DNA of 61,768 bases from Crenobacter intestini (GTDB lineage Bacteria; Pseudomonadota; Gammaproteobacteria; Burkholderiales; Chromobacteriaceae): assembly GCF_004919095.1 (NCBI RefSeq), contig NZ_STGJ01000019.1, positions 1-61,768 on the forward strand. The letters are read 5' to 3'. Under the pieces are notes generated by a model. It saw only the letters and a list, made by a program, of their open reading frames with translations, was not told where the DNA came from and did no database searches. A program made the translations under genes and the position numbers. Position 1 is the stretch's first letter. Each line of letters begins with the position of its first letter. Positions 51,995 through 61,768 of the stretch are shown here, in pieces.

Positions 51995-53701
51995 TCATTC
52001 GTTGGTCACCGCCTCGATCTCGGTCAGCGAGGTCAGCCCCTGCCGCACTTTCTTCAGGCCCGCGTGGCGCAAGTCGACCATGCCCTCGGCACGGGCGAGG
52101 TCGGCGATCTCGGCGGCGTTGCCGCCCTTGAGGATCAGCCGCACCATCGCGTCGGTCATCGGCATCAGCTCGTAGAGGCCGACCCGCCCCTTGTAGCCGG
52201 TGTCGCGGCAGTGCTCGCAGCCGACCGGCCCCATCGGCTGCCAGCTGCCGTCAAGCTCTGCCTCGCTGAAACCCGAGCGCAGCAAGGCCTCGCGCGGGAT
52301 GTCGACCGGCGCCTTGCACTGAGGGCACAAGCGGCGCGCCAGGCGCTGCGCCATGATCAACAGCACCGAGCTTGCCACGTTGAACGGCGCGACGCCCATA
52401 TTGAGCAGACGAGTCAGCGTCGCCGGCGCGTTGTTGGTGTGCAGCGTCGAGAACACCATGTGGCCGGTCTGCGCGGCCTTGATCGCGATGTCCGCCGTCT
52501 CGAAGTCGCGGATCTCGCCGATCATCACGATGTCCGGGTCCTGGCGCAGGAAGGCGCGCAGCGCCGACGCGAAGGTCAGCCCCGCCTTCTCGTTGACGTT
52601 GACCTGGTTGATCCCCGGCAGGTTGATTTCGACCGGGTCCTCGGCGGTCGAGATATTGCTGTCCGGCTTGTTGAGGATGTTCAGGCAGGAGTACAGCGAC
52701 ACCGTCTTGCCCGAGCCGGTCGGCCCGGTCACCAGCACCATGCCGTACGGCCGCCCGATCGCGTCCATCAGCATCGCTTTCTGCTCGGGCTCGAAGCCCA
52801 GTTGCTCGATGTTCAGCGACGCGGCCGACGCGTCGAGGATACGCATCACGATCTTCTCGCCGTACAGCGTCGGCAGCGTGCTGACCCGGAAGTCGACCGC
52901 GCGGTGCTTGTCGAGGCGGATCTTCAGGCGGCCGTCCTGCGGCACGCGCTTCTCGGAAATGTCGAGCCGCGAGATCACCTTGATGCGCGACGCGATCTTG
53001 TCGCGGATCGCCAAGGGCGGGCGCGCGACTTCGCGCAGCGCACCGTCGACCCGGTAGCGGATGCGGTAGTACTTCTCGTACGGCTCGAAGTGAATGTCGG
53101 AGGCGCCCAGCGCGATCGCGTCGACCAGCACCTTGTGGATGAACTTCACCACCGGCGCGTCTTCCACGTCCGGCAGCTTGTCGGCACTTGGCGCGTCCGG
53201 GTCGACCAGCTCGAGCGAGCCCAGGTCGTCGTCGATCATCGCGTTGAGCGCGGCGCCGGGGTCGGCCTCGCGCGAACGCGCGATCAGCGCGCCCAGCTTG
53301 TCGTCCTCGACCACCACCACGTCGACGGTCAGGCCCGTCTTGAAGGTGATCGCGTGCAGCGCCTGCGACAGCGTCGGGTCGGAGCAGCCGACAAACAGGC
53401 GGCTGCCGCGCTTGAACAGCGGCAACAGCCGCCGCTCGACGATCAGCGCGTCGTCGACCACCCCGCGCGGCACGCTGGAGGCGGACAAGGCGGAAACGTC
53501 GAACAGCGGCAGCCCGAACGACTGCGACGCGAACACGGCCACCTCGGCCGCGCTCAAACGCTTGCTGGCGACCAGCGCCTCGACAAACGAGCGTCCGTCG
53601 GCCTGCGCCTTGTGCGCGATCTCGTCGGCCTCCCCCTGCGACAGCCGCCCGTGCTGCACCAGCGCGCGCCCCATCCCCGACAGCGCGGTATTCTGATCCA
53701 T
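51995..53701 (-). CDS. pilB: PilB (PilF), type IV pilus extension ATPase
   Basis: PilB drives pilus polymerisation. The 568-residue protein has an N-terminal MshEN-like domain (about 1-150), the Walker A GPTGSGKT near residue 325, a Walker B region MIGEIRDFETAD and the tetracysteine zinc motif RLCPQCKAP and CEHCRDTGYKGRVG. It heads the pilBCD run and is 40 bases after the CNNM-type gene. Confidence 0.96.
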   Translation of the reverse strand: MDQNTALSGMGRALVQHGRLSQGEADEIAHKAQADGRSFVEALVASKRLSAAEVAVFASQSFGLPLFDVSALSASSVPRGVVDDALIVERRLLPLFKRGSRLFVGCSDPTLSQALHAITFKTGLTVDVVVVEDDKLGALIARSREADPGAALNAMIDDDLGSLELVDPDAPSADKLPDVEDAPVVKFIHKVLVDAIALGASDIHFEPYEKYYRIRYRVDGALREVARPPLAIRDKIASRIKVISRLDISEKRVPQDGRLKIRLDKHRAVDFRVSTLPTLYGEKIVMRILDASAASLNIEQLGFEPEQKAMLMDAIGRPYGMVLVTGPTGSGKTVSLYSCLNILNKPDSNISTAEDPVEINLPGINQVNVNEKAGLTFASALRAFLRQDPDIVMIGEIRDFETADIAIKAAQTGHMVFSTLHTNNAPATLTRLLNMGVAPFNVASSVLLIMAQRLARRLCPQCKAPVDIPREALLRSGFSEAELDGSWQPMGPVGCEHCRDTGYKGRVGLYELMPMTDAMVRLILKGGNAAEIADLARAEGMVDLRHAGLKKVRQGLTSLTEIEAVTNE

Positions 53702-53741
53702 CCGCCTCCCTCCAAAATTGTTCTTGTTATGCCGGCCCGGC

Positions 53742-55010
53742 CTACTTCGCGCGTTTGGCCAGCGGCGTGAGCCTCACCCGGCGCACCGCGCGCTCGCCGA
53801 CCTGGACGATTTCAACCACGCAGCCGTGCATCTTCCAGCAGGTACCGACTTCCGGGATGTCGCCGAAATGCTCGGCCAACAGCCCGTTCAGCGTCTTCGG
53901 CCCGTCGGTCGGCAAAGCCAGCCCCAGCTCCCGGTTCAGTTCGCGCAGGCTCTGGCTCGCGTCGACCATGAAGCTGCCGTCGGCGTCGCGCCTGGCGTGC
54001 GCCTCCTGGTCCGGCGCCTGCGTGGTGAAGTCGCCGACCACCACCTCGAGGATGTCCTCCAGCGTCACCAGCCCCATCAGCTCGCCGTACTCGTCGACCA
54101 CCACGCCGACCCGGCGCCGGTTCTCCTGGAAGTTCTGCAGCTGGGTGAACAGCGGCGTGGTCGCCGGCACGAAATACGGCTCGCGCACCACCTCGCGCAG
54201 GCGTGCCGCGTCCAGCGGCTCGCGCAGCAGATGCAACACTTTGCGCACATGCAAAATGCCAATCAGGTTTTCCAACCCATTTTCGCATACCAGAATACGT
54301 GAATGGTGGCAGGTATGCAGCTTGTCGAGCAAGTCCGGCCACGGCTCGGCGAGATCAACCGCCTCGATGTGGCGCCTGGGCACCATCACGTCTTCGACGG
54401 TGAAGCCCTCGAGCTCGAACAGGTTGACCAGCATGCTACGGTGCTTGGCCTGGTCGAAGCGGGTCGACTCCAGCGCCAGCAGCCGTAAATCCTGCGCCGA
54501 GAGCTGTCCGCTGTCCTGCTTCTCGCGCACGCGGAGCAAATTGAGCAGGGCCGACACGAACAGGTTGACGAACCACACCGCCGGGTAGAACAGCTTGAGC
54601 AGCAGCGCAAGCGGCAGGCTGACCCGCTCGGCGACTTTAAGCGCATGGTTGGCGGCGAGCACCTTGGGCGTCGCCTCGGAGAACACCAGGATCGCGAAGG
54701 TCACCGCCAGCGTGGCAATGCCGAGCGCAAGCTCGTTCTGCCCGAACAGGCGGAACACGATGACGGTCGACAGCGACGCGGCGGCCGAGTTGACGAAGTT
54801 GTTGCCGAGCAGGATCACGCCGAGCAGCTTGTCGGTCCGCCCAAGCAAGGAGAGCGCCCGCGCCGCGCCGCGGCTGCCGGCAGCCGCCTTCGATTTCAGG
54901 CGGAAGCGGTTGGCCGCCATCATGCCGGTTTCCGACATCGAGAAAAACGCGGAGATCGCCAGCAGCAAGGCCAGCGAGAGGAACAGCAGGGACAGCGGTA
55001 TGTCGTTCAA
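53742..55010 (-). CDS. CNNM/CBS-domain membrane protein (HlyC/CorC family, YfjD-like)
   Basis: The family is linked to magnesium or cobalt export. The 422-residue protein has a DUF21/CNNM membrane domain with four helices (about 5-27, 62-85, 93-112 and 130-150) and FSMSETGMMAANR, a CBS pair (about 210-325) with DVMVPRRHIEAVD and VVVDEYGELMGLVTLEDILE, and a C-terminal CorC_HlyC domain. The gene lies upstream of pilB in the same direction. Confidence 0.9.
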   Translation of the reverse strand: MNDIPLSLLFLSLALLLAISAFFSMSETGMMAANRFRLKSKAAAGSRGAARALSLLGRTDKLLGVILLGNNFVNSAAASLSTVIVFRLFGQNELALGIATLAVTFAILVFSEATPKVLAANHALKVAERVSLPLALLLKLFYPAVWFVNLFVSALLNLLRVREKQDSGQLSAQDLRLLALESTRFDQAKHRSMLVNLFELEGFTVEDVMVPRRHIEAVDLAEPWPDLLDKLHTCHHSRILVCENGLENLIGILHVRKVLHLLREPLDAARLREVVREPYFVPATTPLFTQLQNFQENRRRVGVVVDEYGELMGLVTLEDILEVVVGDFTTQAPDQEAHARRDADGSFMVDASQSLRELNRELGLALPTDGPKTLNGLLAEHFGDIPEVGTCWKMHGCVVEIVQVGERAVRRVRLTPLAKRAK

Positions 55011-55062
55011 GTCGGTCGCACCGTGGGGTCGTTACGACAATTGTATTAGCGTACGGCAAATG

Positions 55063-55088
55063 AAAAAAGGCCGCGCGAGGCGGCCTTT
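55063..55088 (-). terminator. Terminator after the porin gene
   Basis: On the minus strand AAAGGCCGC pairs with GCGGCCTTT and is followed by TTT. It lies 21 bases past the porin stop. Confidence 0.85.
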
Positions 55089-55108
55089 GCGAAGCCCGAA
55101 GGCAACGA

Positions 55109-56152
55109 TCAGAAGTTGTGCTTCACGCCGACGTTGACGGTGCTGCCTTTATCGCCGCGACCGGTCACAACGTCAACACCATTCACTTTCTTGGTTACTT
55201 CCTGCTCGCTGTTGTACTTGATCTGGCCGTACTGGGCGAACAGGGTGGTGCGCTTGCTGGCTGCGTAGTCAACACCGATCGCGAACTGCTTCGAACCATC
55301 CTTGGCATCGGAGTTCTTGTCGTTGCTCAGCCAGGAGTAGGTGGCCTTCGGCGTGAACTGGCCGATGGTGTACGAAGCGGACAGCGCGTAGGCGTTCTGC
55401 TTGATCTCGTCCACACCGCCATCGTAGTAGCGTTCTTGCTGGGCAGTTGCCGCGACGAACAGGTCATTGGCTTCGTAGCCGACTTCGAAGCGCAGCGACT
55501 TGTCGTCCTTGTTAGCAGCCTTGTTGGCATCGGTCGCCACTTGATAGGCCAGACCGGCCATCAGACCGTTGGCCGCGTAACCAGCGCGCGCACCGTAGGT
55601 GTGCTTGGCGTCAACGGCCACACCGTTGTCGTTGACGTTGGTCTCGTTGGTACCCCAGAAGGCGCTGAAGTCAAAGCCGCCGAAGGACGGGCTGTTGTAC
55701 TTGACCGCGTTCTTGACGGTATCGTCGGCACGCTCGTAGTTCGGGAACAGTTCAGCGCCAGCGTTGCGCGGCCCGATCCAGAAGTCGGTCAATTCGGTAT
55801 CGGTCAGCACGTCGTCCAGGAAGCCCAGGCGGAGGGTACCGAAGTCGCCCTGCAGACCGACGAAGGACTCGCGGTTGGCGAAGGTGCCGGAGCTGGAACC
55901 AGCGCCCGTGGTGCCATCCACGCGGAAGCCGTTTTCCAGCTTCCAGATCGCCTTCAGGCCGTTGCCCAGGTCTTCGTTGCCCTTGAAGCCGATGCGGCTG
56001 GAAAAGTCGTCCACACCGGTGGTGCGCTCGAAGTTGGTCTTGATGTTGTCGGTGCTGGTCAGGCCGGCGCGGATCGAGCCGTAGATGGTCACGTCAGCCA
56101 TGGCAGCGGCCGGCAGCAGCGCTACAGCCAGCGCGATGATTTTTTTGTTCAT
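55109..56152 (-). CDS. Gram-negative porin, neisserial type
   Basis: This outer-membrane porin would form a trimer of 16-stranded barrels for small solutes. The 347-residue protein has a signal peptide ending AAAMA (residue 19) and a mature start DVTIYGSIRAG, the family form. It shows FSSRIGFKGNEDLGNGLKA, then alternating strands, and ends VNVGVKHNF with the C-terminal Phe needed for barrel insertion. The ATG at 56152 matches the signal peptide. Its codons are less GC-rich than those of neighbours, as expected for a strongly expressed gene. Confidence 0.95.
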   Translation of the reverse strand: MNKKIIALAVALLPAAAMADVTIYGSIRAGLTSTDNIKTNFERTTGVDDFSSRIGFKGNEDLGNGLKAIWKLENGFRVDGTTGAGSSSGTFANRESFVGLQGDFGTLRLGFLDDVLTDTELTDFWIGPRNAGAELFPNYERADDTVKNAVKYNSPSFGGFDFSAFWGTNETNVNDNGVAVDAKHTYGARAGYAANGLMAGLAYQVATDANKAANKDDKSLRFEVGYEANDLFVAATAQQERYYDGGVDEIKQNAYALSASYTIGQFTPKATYSWLSNDKNSDAKDGSKQFAIGVDYAASKRTTLFAQYGQIKYNSEQEVTKKVNGVDVVTGRGDKGSTVNVGVKHNF

Positions 56153-56241
56153 GCGTCTTTCCTTTCGAGGTCGGTTGTACCCGGCAGCCATGCCAACCGG
56201 GCATCTCTACGCCATCCCTGTACCGGAACGGTCATGCACGC

Positions 56242-56270
56242 ATACTATTGCGGACGGCACACAAAGACAA
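56242..56270 (-). promoter_or_regulatory. Possible porin promoter
   Basis: On the minus strand TTGTCT and TAGTAT are 17 bases apart, about 90 bases before the ATG. A perfect TTGACA also lies further upstream (56315-56320) but without a good -10. The whole 236-base gap is A/T-rich. Confidence 0.35.
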
Positions 56271-56388
56271 AACCGCCGGCAATTCGCTGACAAAAAAACA
56301 ACAATATAAGCAGATGTCAACGCTACAAACCTTACAGAGCAAGGCTTTCAAGCTGTAGCAAATTAACAACACAACTGGATCAGTCTTC

Positions 56389-57789
56389 ATGCACACACCC
56401 CGCACCACCCTGTGCTGGCTGCGCCGCGACCTGCGCCTGGGCGACCACGCGGCGCTCGCGCACGCGCAAGGCGCCGGTCGCGTCCTTGCCGCCTTCGTGT
56501 TCGACCCCACGCTGCTGACTGGCCTCGCGCCCGACGACGCGCGCGTCGCGCTGATCTGGCACTCGCTGCTGGAAATCCGCCAGCGCCTGCGCGCGCTCGG
56601 CAGCGACCTTGCCATCCTTTACGGCGACCCGGCGGCGGCAATCCCGCGTCTCGCCGCGCGTATCCGCGCGCATACGGTGTTCGCCGCGCGCGACTACGAG
56701 CCGGCCGCGCGCGCGCGTGACGAACGCGTCGCCGCGCTACTCGCCGCCGACGGCCGCGCGCTGGAGCTGGTGAAGGACCAAGTGGTGTTCGACACCGGCG
56801 AAGTGCTCACCCGCGAGGGCAAGCCGTACACGGTGTTCACCCCGTACGCGCGCGCCTGGCGTGCGAGGTTGTCCCCGGCCGACACCGGCAGCTTGGCGGT
56901 ACGCCTAGCCCCGGACGCCTTCCTGCCCTGGCGTGACGACGAAATGGTGAGCCTCGCCACGCTGGGCTTCGCCGACAACCCGATCGGCCGCGCCCACGCC
57001 GGCGAAGCCGCCGCCGCGCAGCGTCTCGCCGCATTCGAAGCGAAGATCGCCGACTACCACGCGGCGCGCGACTACCCGGCGCAGGGCGGCACCTCGCAGC
57101 TGTCGGCCGCGCTGCGCTTCGGCACGGTGTCGATCCGCGCGCTGGCCCGCACCGCGCTTGCGCACGATGGCGCCGGCGCGCAGGCGTGGCTGAACGAGCT
57201 TGTCTGGCGCGACTTCTACCAGCAACTGCTGTGGCACTTCCCGCAGGTTGAGGCTGGGAGCTTCAAGCCAGCCTTCCGCACACTGCGCTGGCCGGGCGAA
57301 GAGGCGCACTTCGAGGCATGGAAAACGGGGCAGACCGGCTACCCGCTGATCGATGCGGCGATGCGCGAGCTCTTGCAAACCGGCTGGATGCACAACCGGC
57401 TACGCATGGTGGTGGCAAGCTTCCTCACGAAAGACCTGCTGATCGACTGGCGGCGCGGCGAGGCGCACTTCGCGCGACACCTGCTCGACTTTGACCTCGC
57501 CGCCAACAACGGCGGCTGGCAATGGGCCGCGTCGACCGGCTGCGACGCGCAGCCTTGGTTCCGCATCTTCAACCCGGTGACGCAGTCGCAGAAGTTCGAC
57601 CCTGACGGCGCGTATATCCGCCGCTGGGTGCCGGAACTTGCCGCGCTCGACGCGCGCGCGGTGCACGCGCCGTGGCAGGCCAAGGCCTTGCCCGATGGTT
57701 TCCTGCTTGGCCGCGACTACCCCGCACCGATTGTCGACCATGCGGCGCAGCGCGAACGTGCGCTCGCGCTGTACGGCAAACAGCCGTGA
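56389..57789 (+). CDS. phrB: Deoxyribodipyrimidine photolyase (class I CPD)
   Basis: The enzyme uses blue light to reverse UV-made pyrimidine dimers. The 466-residue protein has the N-terminal antenna-binding domain starting with TLCWLRRDLRLGDHAAL, and the C-terminal FAD domain with WLNELVWRDFYQ, the WPGEE segment, the MHNRLRMVVASFLTKDLLI core, and the NNGGWQW motif before STGCDAQPWFRIFNP. All core residues are seen. It is divergent from the porin. Confidence 0.95.
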   Translation: MHTPRTTLCWLRRDLRLGDHAALAHAQGAGRVLAAFVFDPTLLTGLAPDDARVALIWHSLLEIRQRLRALGSDLAILYGDPAAAIPRLAARIRAHTVFAARDYEPAARARDERVAALLAADGRALELVKDQVVFDTGEVLTREGKPYTVFTPYARAWRARLSPADTGSLAVRLAPDAFLPWRDDEMVSLATLGFADNPIGRAHAGEAAAAQRLAAFEAKIADYHAARDYPAQGGTSQLSAALRFGTVSIRALARTALAHDGAGAQAWLNELVWRDFYQQLLWHFPQVEAGSFKPAFRTLRWPGEEAHFEAWKTGQTGYPLIDAAMRELLQTGWMHNRLRMVVASFLTKDLLIDWRRGEAHFARHLLDFDLAANNGGWQWAASTGCDAQPWFRIFNPVTQSQKFDPDGAYIRRWVPELAALDARAVHAPWQAKALPDGFLLGRDYPAPIVDHAAQRERALALYGKQP

Positions 57790-57814
57790 AAAAGGCCGCC
57801 CGTTCGGGCGGCCT
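57789..57814 (-). terminator. Terminator of the YpjD-like gene
   Basis: On the minus strand AGGCCGCCCG pairs with CGGGCGGCCT around AA and is followed by TTTTT. It touches the phr stop, so on the plus strand it is not a classical terminator. Confidence 0.82.
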
Positions 57815-57837
57815 GCAAGATGAGGCTGGGTACGCGC

Positions 57838-58659
57838 CTAGCGGCCGAGCACCCACTCGAGCACGATCTTGGTGCCGATAAAACCCAGCAACAGCAAGCC
57901 GAAGCCGCTGAGCGCCCAGCGCACGGCGACCTTGCCGCGCCAGCCGTAGCGGGCGCGGCCGACGAGCAGCGCGCCGAACACGCACCACGCGGCAAACGCG
58001 AACACCGTCTTGTGGTTGACGGTAATGGCGGTCCCGAACATCTGCTCGGAGAACAGCACGCCGGTGACCAGCGACACCGTCAGCAAGGCGAAGCCGACGC
58101 CGATCACCTGGAACATCATGGTTTCTAGGCTCAGCAGCGGCGGCAGTTGGCGGGTCAGCGCGGTCGCGCGGCGCGCGTGCAGCGCGCGCTCGAGCAGCAG
58201 CATCAGCACCGCGAGCAAGGCGGCGATCGCGAACAGGCTGTACGCGAGCATAGACACCAACAGGTGCACGGAGAAAAGCGGGTTGCGCAGCGCGTAACCC
58301 GGGTGGTGGCCCGGCCACAACAATTCGACCGCCAGCGCAAGCACCGCCAGCGGCAGCATGAAAAGCTGCAAGCCCTCGACCCGGTAGAAGAAGCCGCAGG
58401 TCCAGTAGATCAGCAACATCAGCCAGACCACGGCGGAAAGCGCGCGGCCGACGCCCAAGTCAGGGTAGCCGCCGGCGAGCATGGGCGTGAGCACCAGGAA
58501 GGCGTGCGCGAGCAGCACCAGCCCCAGCACGCTGTGCTCGACGCGGCGCGAGCGCGGCAACACCACCGTACAGCCCCTGAAGTGGCCGATGTGGTGCCAC
58601 GATAGCGCAAAGTAGGCCAGCAGCAGGCCAAGGGTCAGGGCGAACGGGACGGCGCTCAT
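57838..58659 (-). CDS. ypjD: YpjD/CcsA-like inner-membrane protein
   Basis: The 273-residue protein has about eight hydrophobic segments and belongs to the cytochrome c assembly protein (CcsA) superfamily, but I do not see the tryptophan-rich WWD motif of the true haem-handling proteins. In Escherichia coli the related ypjD lies next to ffh, as here, with divergent orientation. Its role is uncertain. Confidence 0.82.
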   Translation of the reverse strand: MSAVPFALTLGLLLAYFALSWHHIGHFRGCTVVLPRSRRVEHSVLGLVLLAHAFLVLTPMLAGGYPDLGVGRALSAVVWLMLLIYWTCGFFYRVEGLQLFMLPLAVLALAVELLWPGHHPGYALRNPLFSVHLLVSMLAYSLFAIAALLAVLMLLLERALHARRATALTRQLPPLLSLETMMFQVIGVGFALLTVSLVTGVLFSEQMFGTAITVNHKTVFAFAAWCVFGALLVGRARYGWRGKVAVRWALSGFGLLLLGFIGTKIVLEWVLGR

Positions 58660-58770
58660 TCAGTCGGTGCCTTTCGACGCCGGGCGCGAGGGCCGGCGGC
58701 TTCGTGTAAAATGGTCGGCTTGAAAGTCTACACCAAGCGGTCCTGCCGTTGGCAGGCATGAAGGACGACC

Positions 58771-61589
<2,819 letters not shown>

Positions 61590-61605
61590 TCCGGCTCCAC
61601 TCAAC

Positions 61606-61638
61606 AAAAACGCCACCCGTAACGGGTGGCGTTTTTTT
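61606..61638 (+). terminator. Terminator after purB
   Basis: A perfect 14-base stem (AAAAACGCCACCCG / CGGGTGGCGTTTTT) has a TAA loop and a T-run of seven. It is 17 bases after the purB stop. Confidence 0.93.
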
Positions 61639-61671
61639 GCGCGCAGCCCCAACTTAGCAAACGCCAAATAC

Positions 61672-61702
61672 AAAAAACCCGATGCCAAGGCATCGGGTTT
61701 TT
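61672..61702 (-). terminator. Terminator of the tRNA transcript
   Basis: The perfect stem AAAAACCCGATGCC / GGCATCGGGTTTTT with an AA loop lies just past the tRNA 3' end and has T-runs on both strands. Its use on the minus strand is the simplest reading. Confidence 0.9.
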
Positions 61703-61705
61703 GAT

Positions 61706-61768
<63 letters not shown>

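Noticed and set aside
55109-56152. The lower-GC porin gene as horizontally acquired DNA
   Set aside because: Strongly expressed porins often have their own codon use, and no mobile-element trace or repeat is seen at its edges.

Overview
The window is GC-rich (roughly two thirds G+C by eye) chromosomal DNA from a Gram-negative betaproteobacterium. The best guess is a member of the Neisseriales, in or near the Chromobacteriaceae. The reasons are a neisserial-type porin, an Adhesin_E-like lipoprotein, the block carA-carB-greA-yhbY-rlmE-ftsH-folP-glmM, the block pilB-pilC-pilD-coaE-zapD-yacG, and a full type II secretion operon, which true Neisseria lack. I place it by gene content and order only. 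I see no insertion sequence, prophage, integrase, CRISPR array or rRNA. Coding density is very high and many start and stop codons overlap.

Layout. 1-9.1 kb: argJ (partial), recQ, an Adhesin_E-type lipoprotein, an orphan ParA ATPase, comEC, rsmJ, a YuiF-type antiporter and an unusual nucleotidyltransferase-fold protein with a coiled-coil tail. 9.1-12.2 kb: a drug/metabolite transporter, dapC and dapD. 12.3-16.1 kb: a complete mlaFEDCBA operon for outer-membrane lipid asymmetry. 16.2-22.6 kb: glmM, folP, ftsH and rlmE on the minus strand, yhbY on the plus strand, then a DUF4149 protein and greA. 22.7-27.8 kb: carB, a LeuE-type exporter and carA. 27.9-38.5 kb: a twelve-gene type II secretion operon, gspC to gspN, almost every junction coupled by overlap. 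38.8-41.1 kb: a PhoX-family phosphatase divergent from it.

41.2-45.4 kb is a fatty-acid oxidation module: acyl-CoA dehydrogenase, etfA and etfB on the minus strand and an (R)-enoyl-CoA hydratase divergent from them. A perfect 16-bp palindrome of PsrA type lies at the start of the etf promoter, and a long terminator-like hairpin separates etfA from the dehydrogenase. 45.4-48.5 kb: queG, tsaE, amiC, yacG. 48.5-53.7 kb: zapD, coaE, pilD, pilC, pilB. 53.7-61.8 kb: a CNNM/CBS membrane protein, a porin, photolyase, a YpjD/CcsA-like protein, ffh, purB and the 3' part of an initiator tRNA.

How the parts connect. PilD probably processes both type IV pilins and the five Gsp pseudopilins, since the gsp operon carries no peptidase of its own. 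PilBCD and ComEC are parts of a natural-transformation machine. The PhoX protein may be a client of the neighbouring secretion system. The Mla operon, GlmM, AmiC and the porin all serve the envelope.

I found no convincing wholly new multi-gene system. The most interesting signals are regulatory (PsrA-type operator, etfA-dehydrogenase attenuator, possible PHO and ARG boxes) and a few orphan proteins (ParA, nucleotidyltransferase/coiled-coil protein, the PhoX-T2SS pairing).
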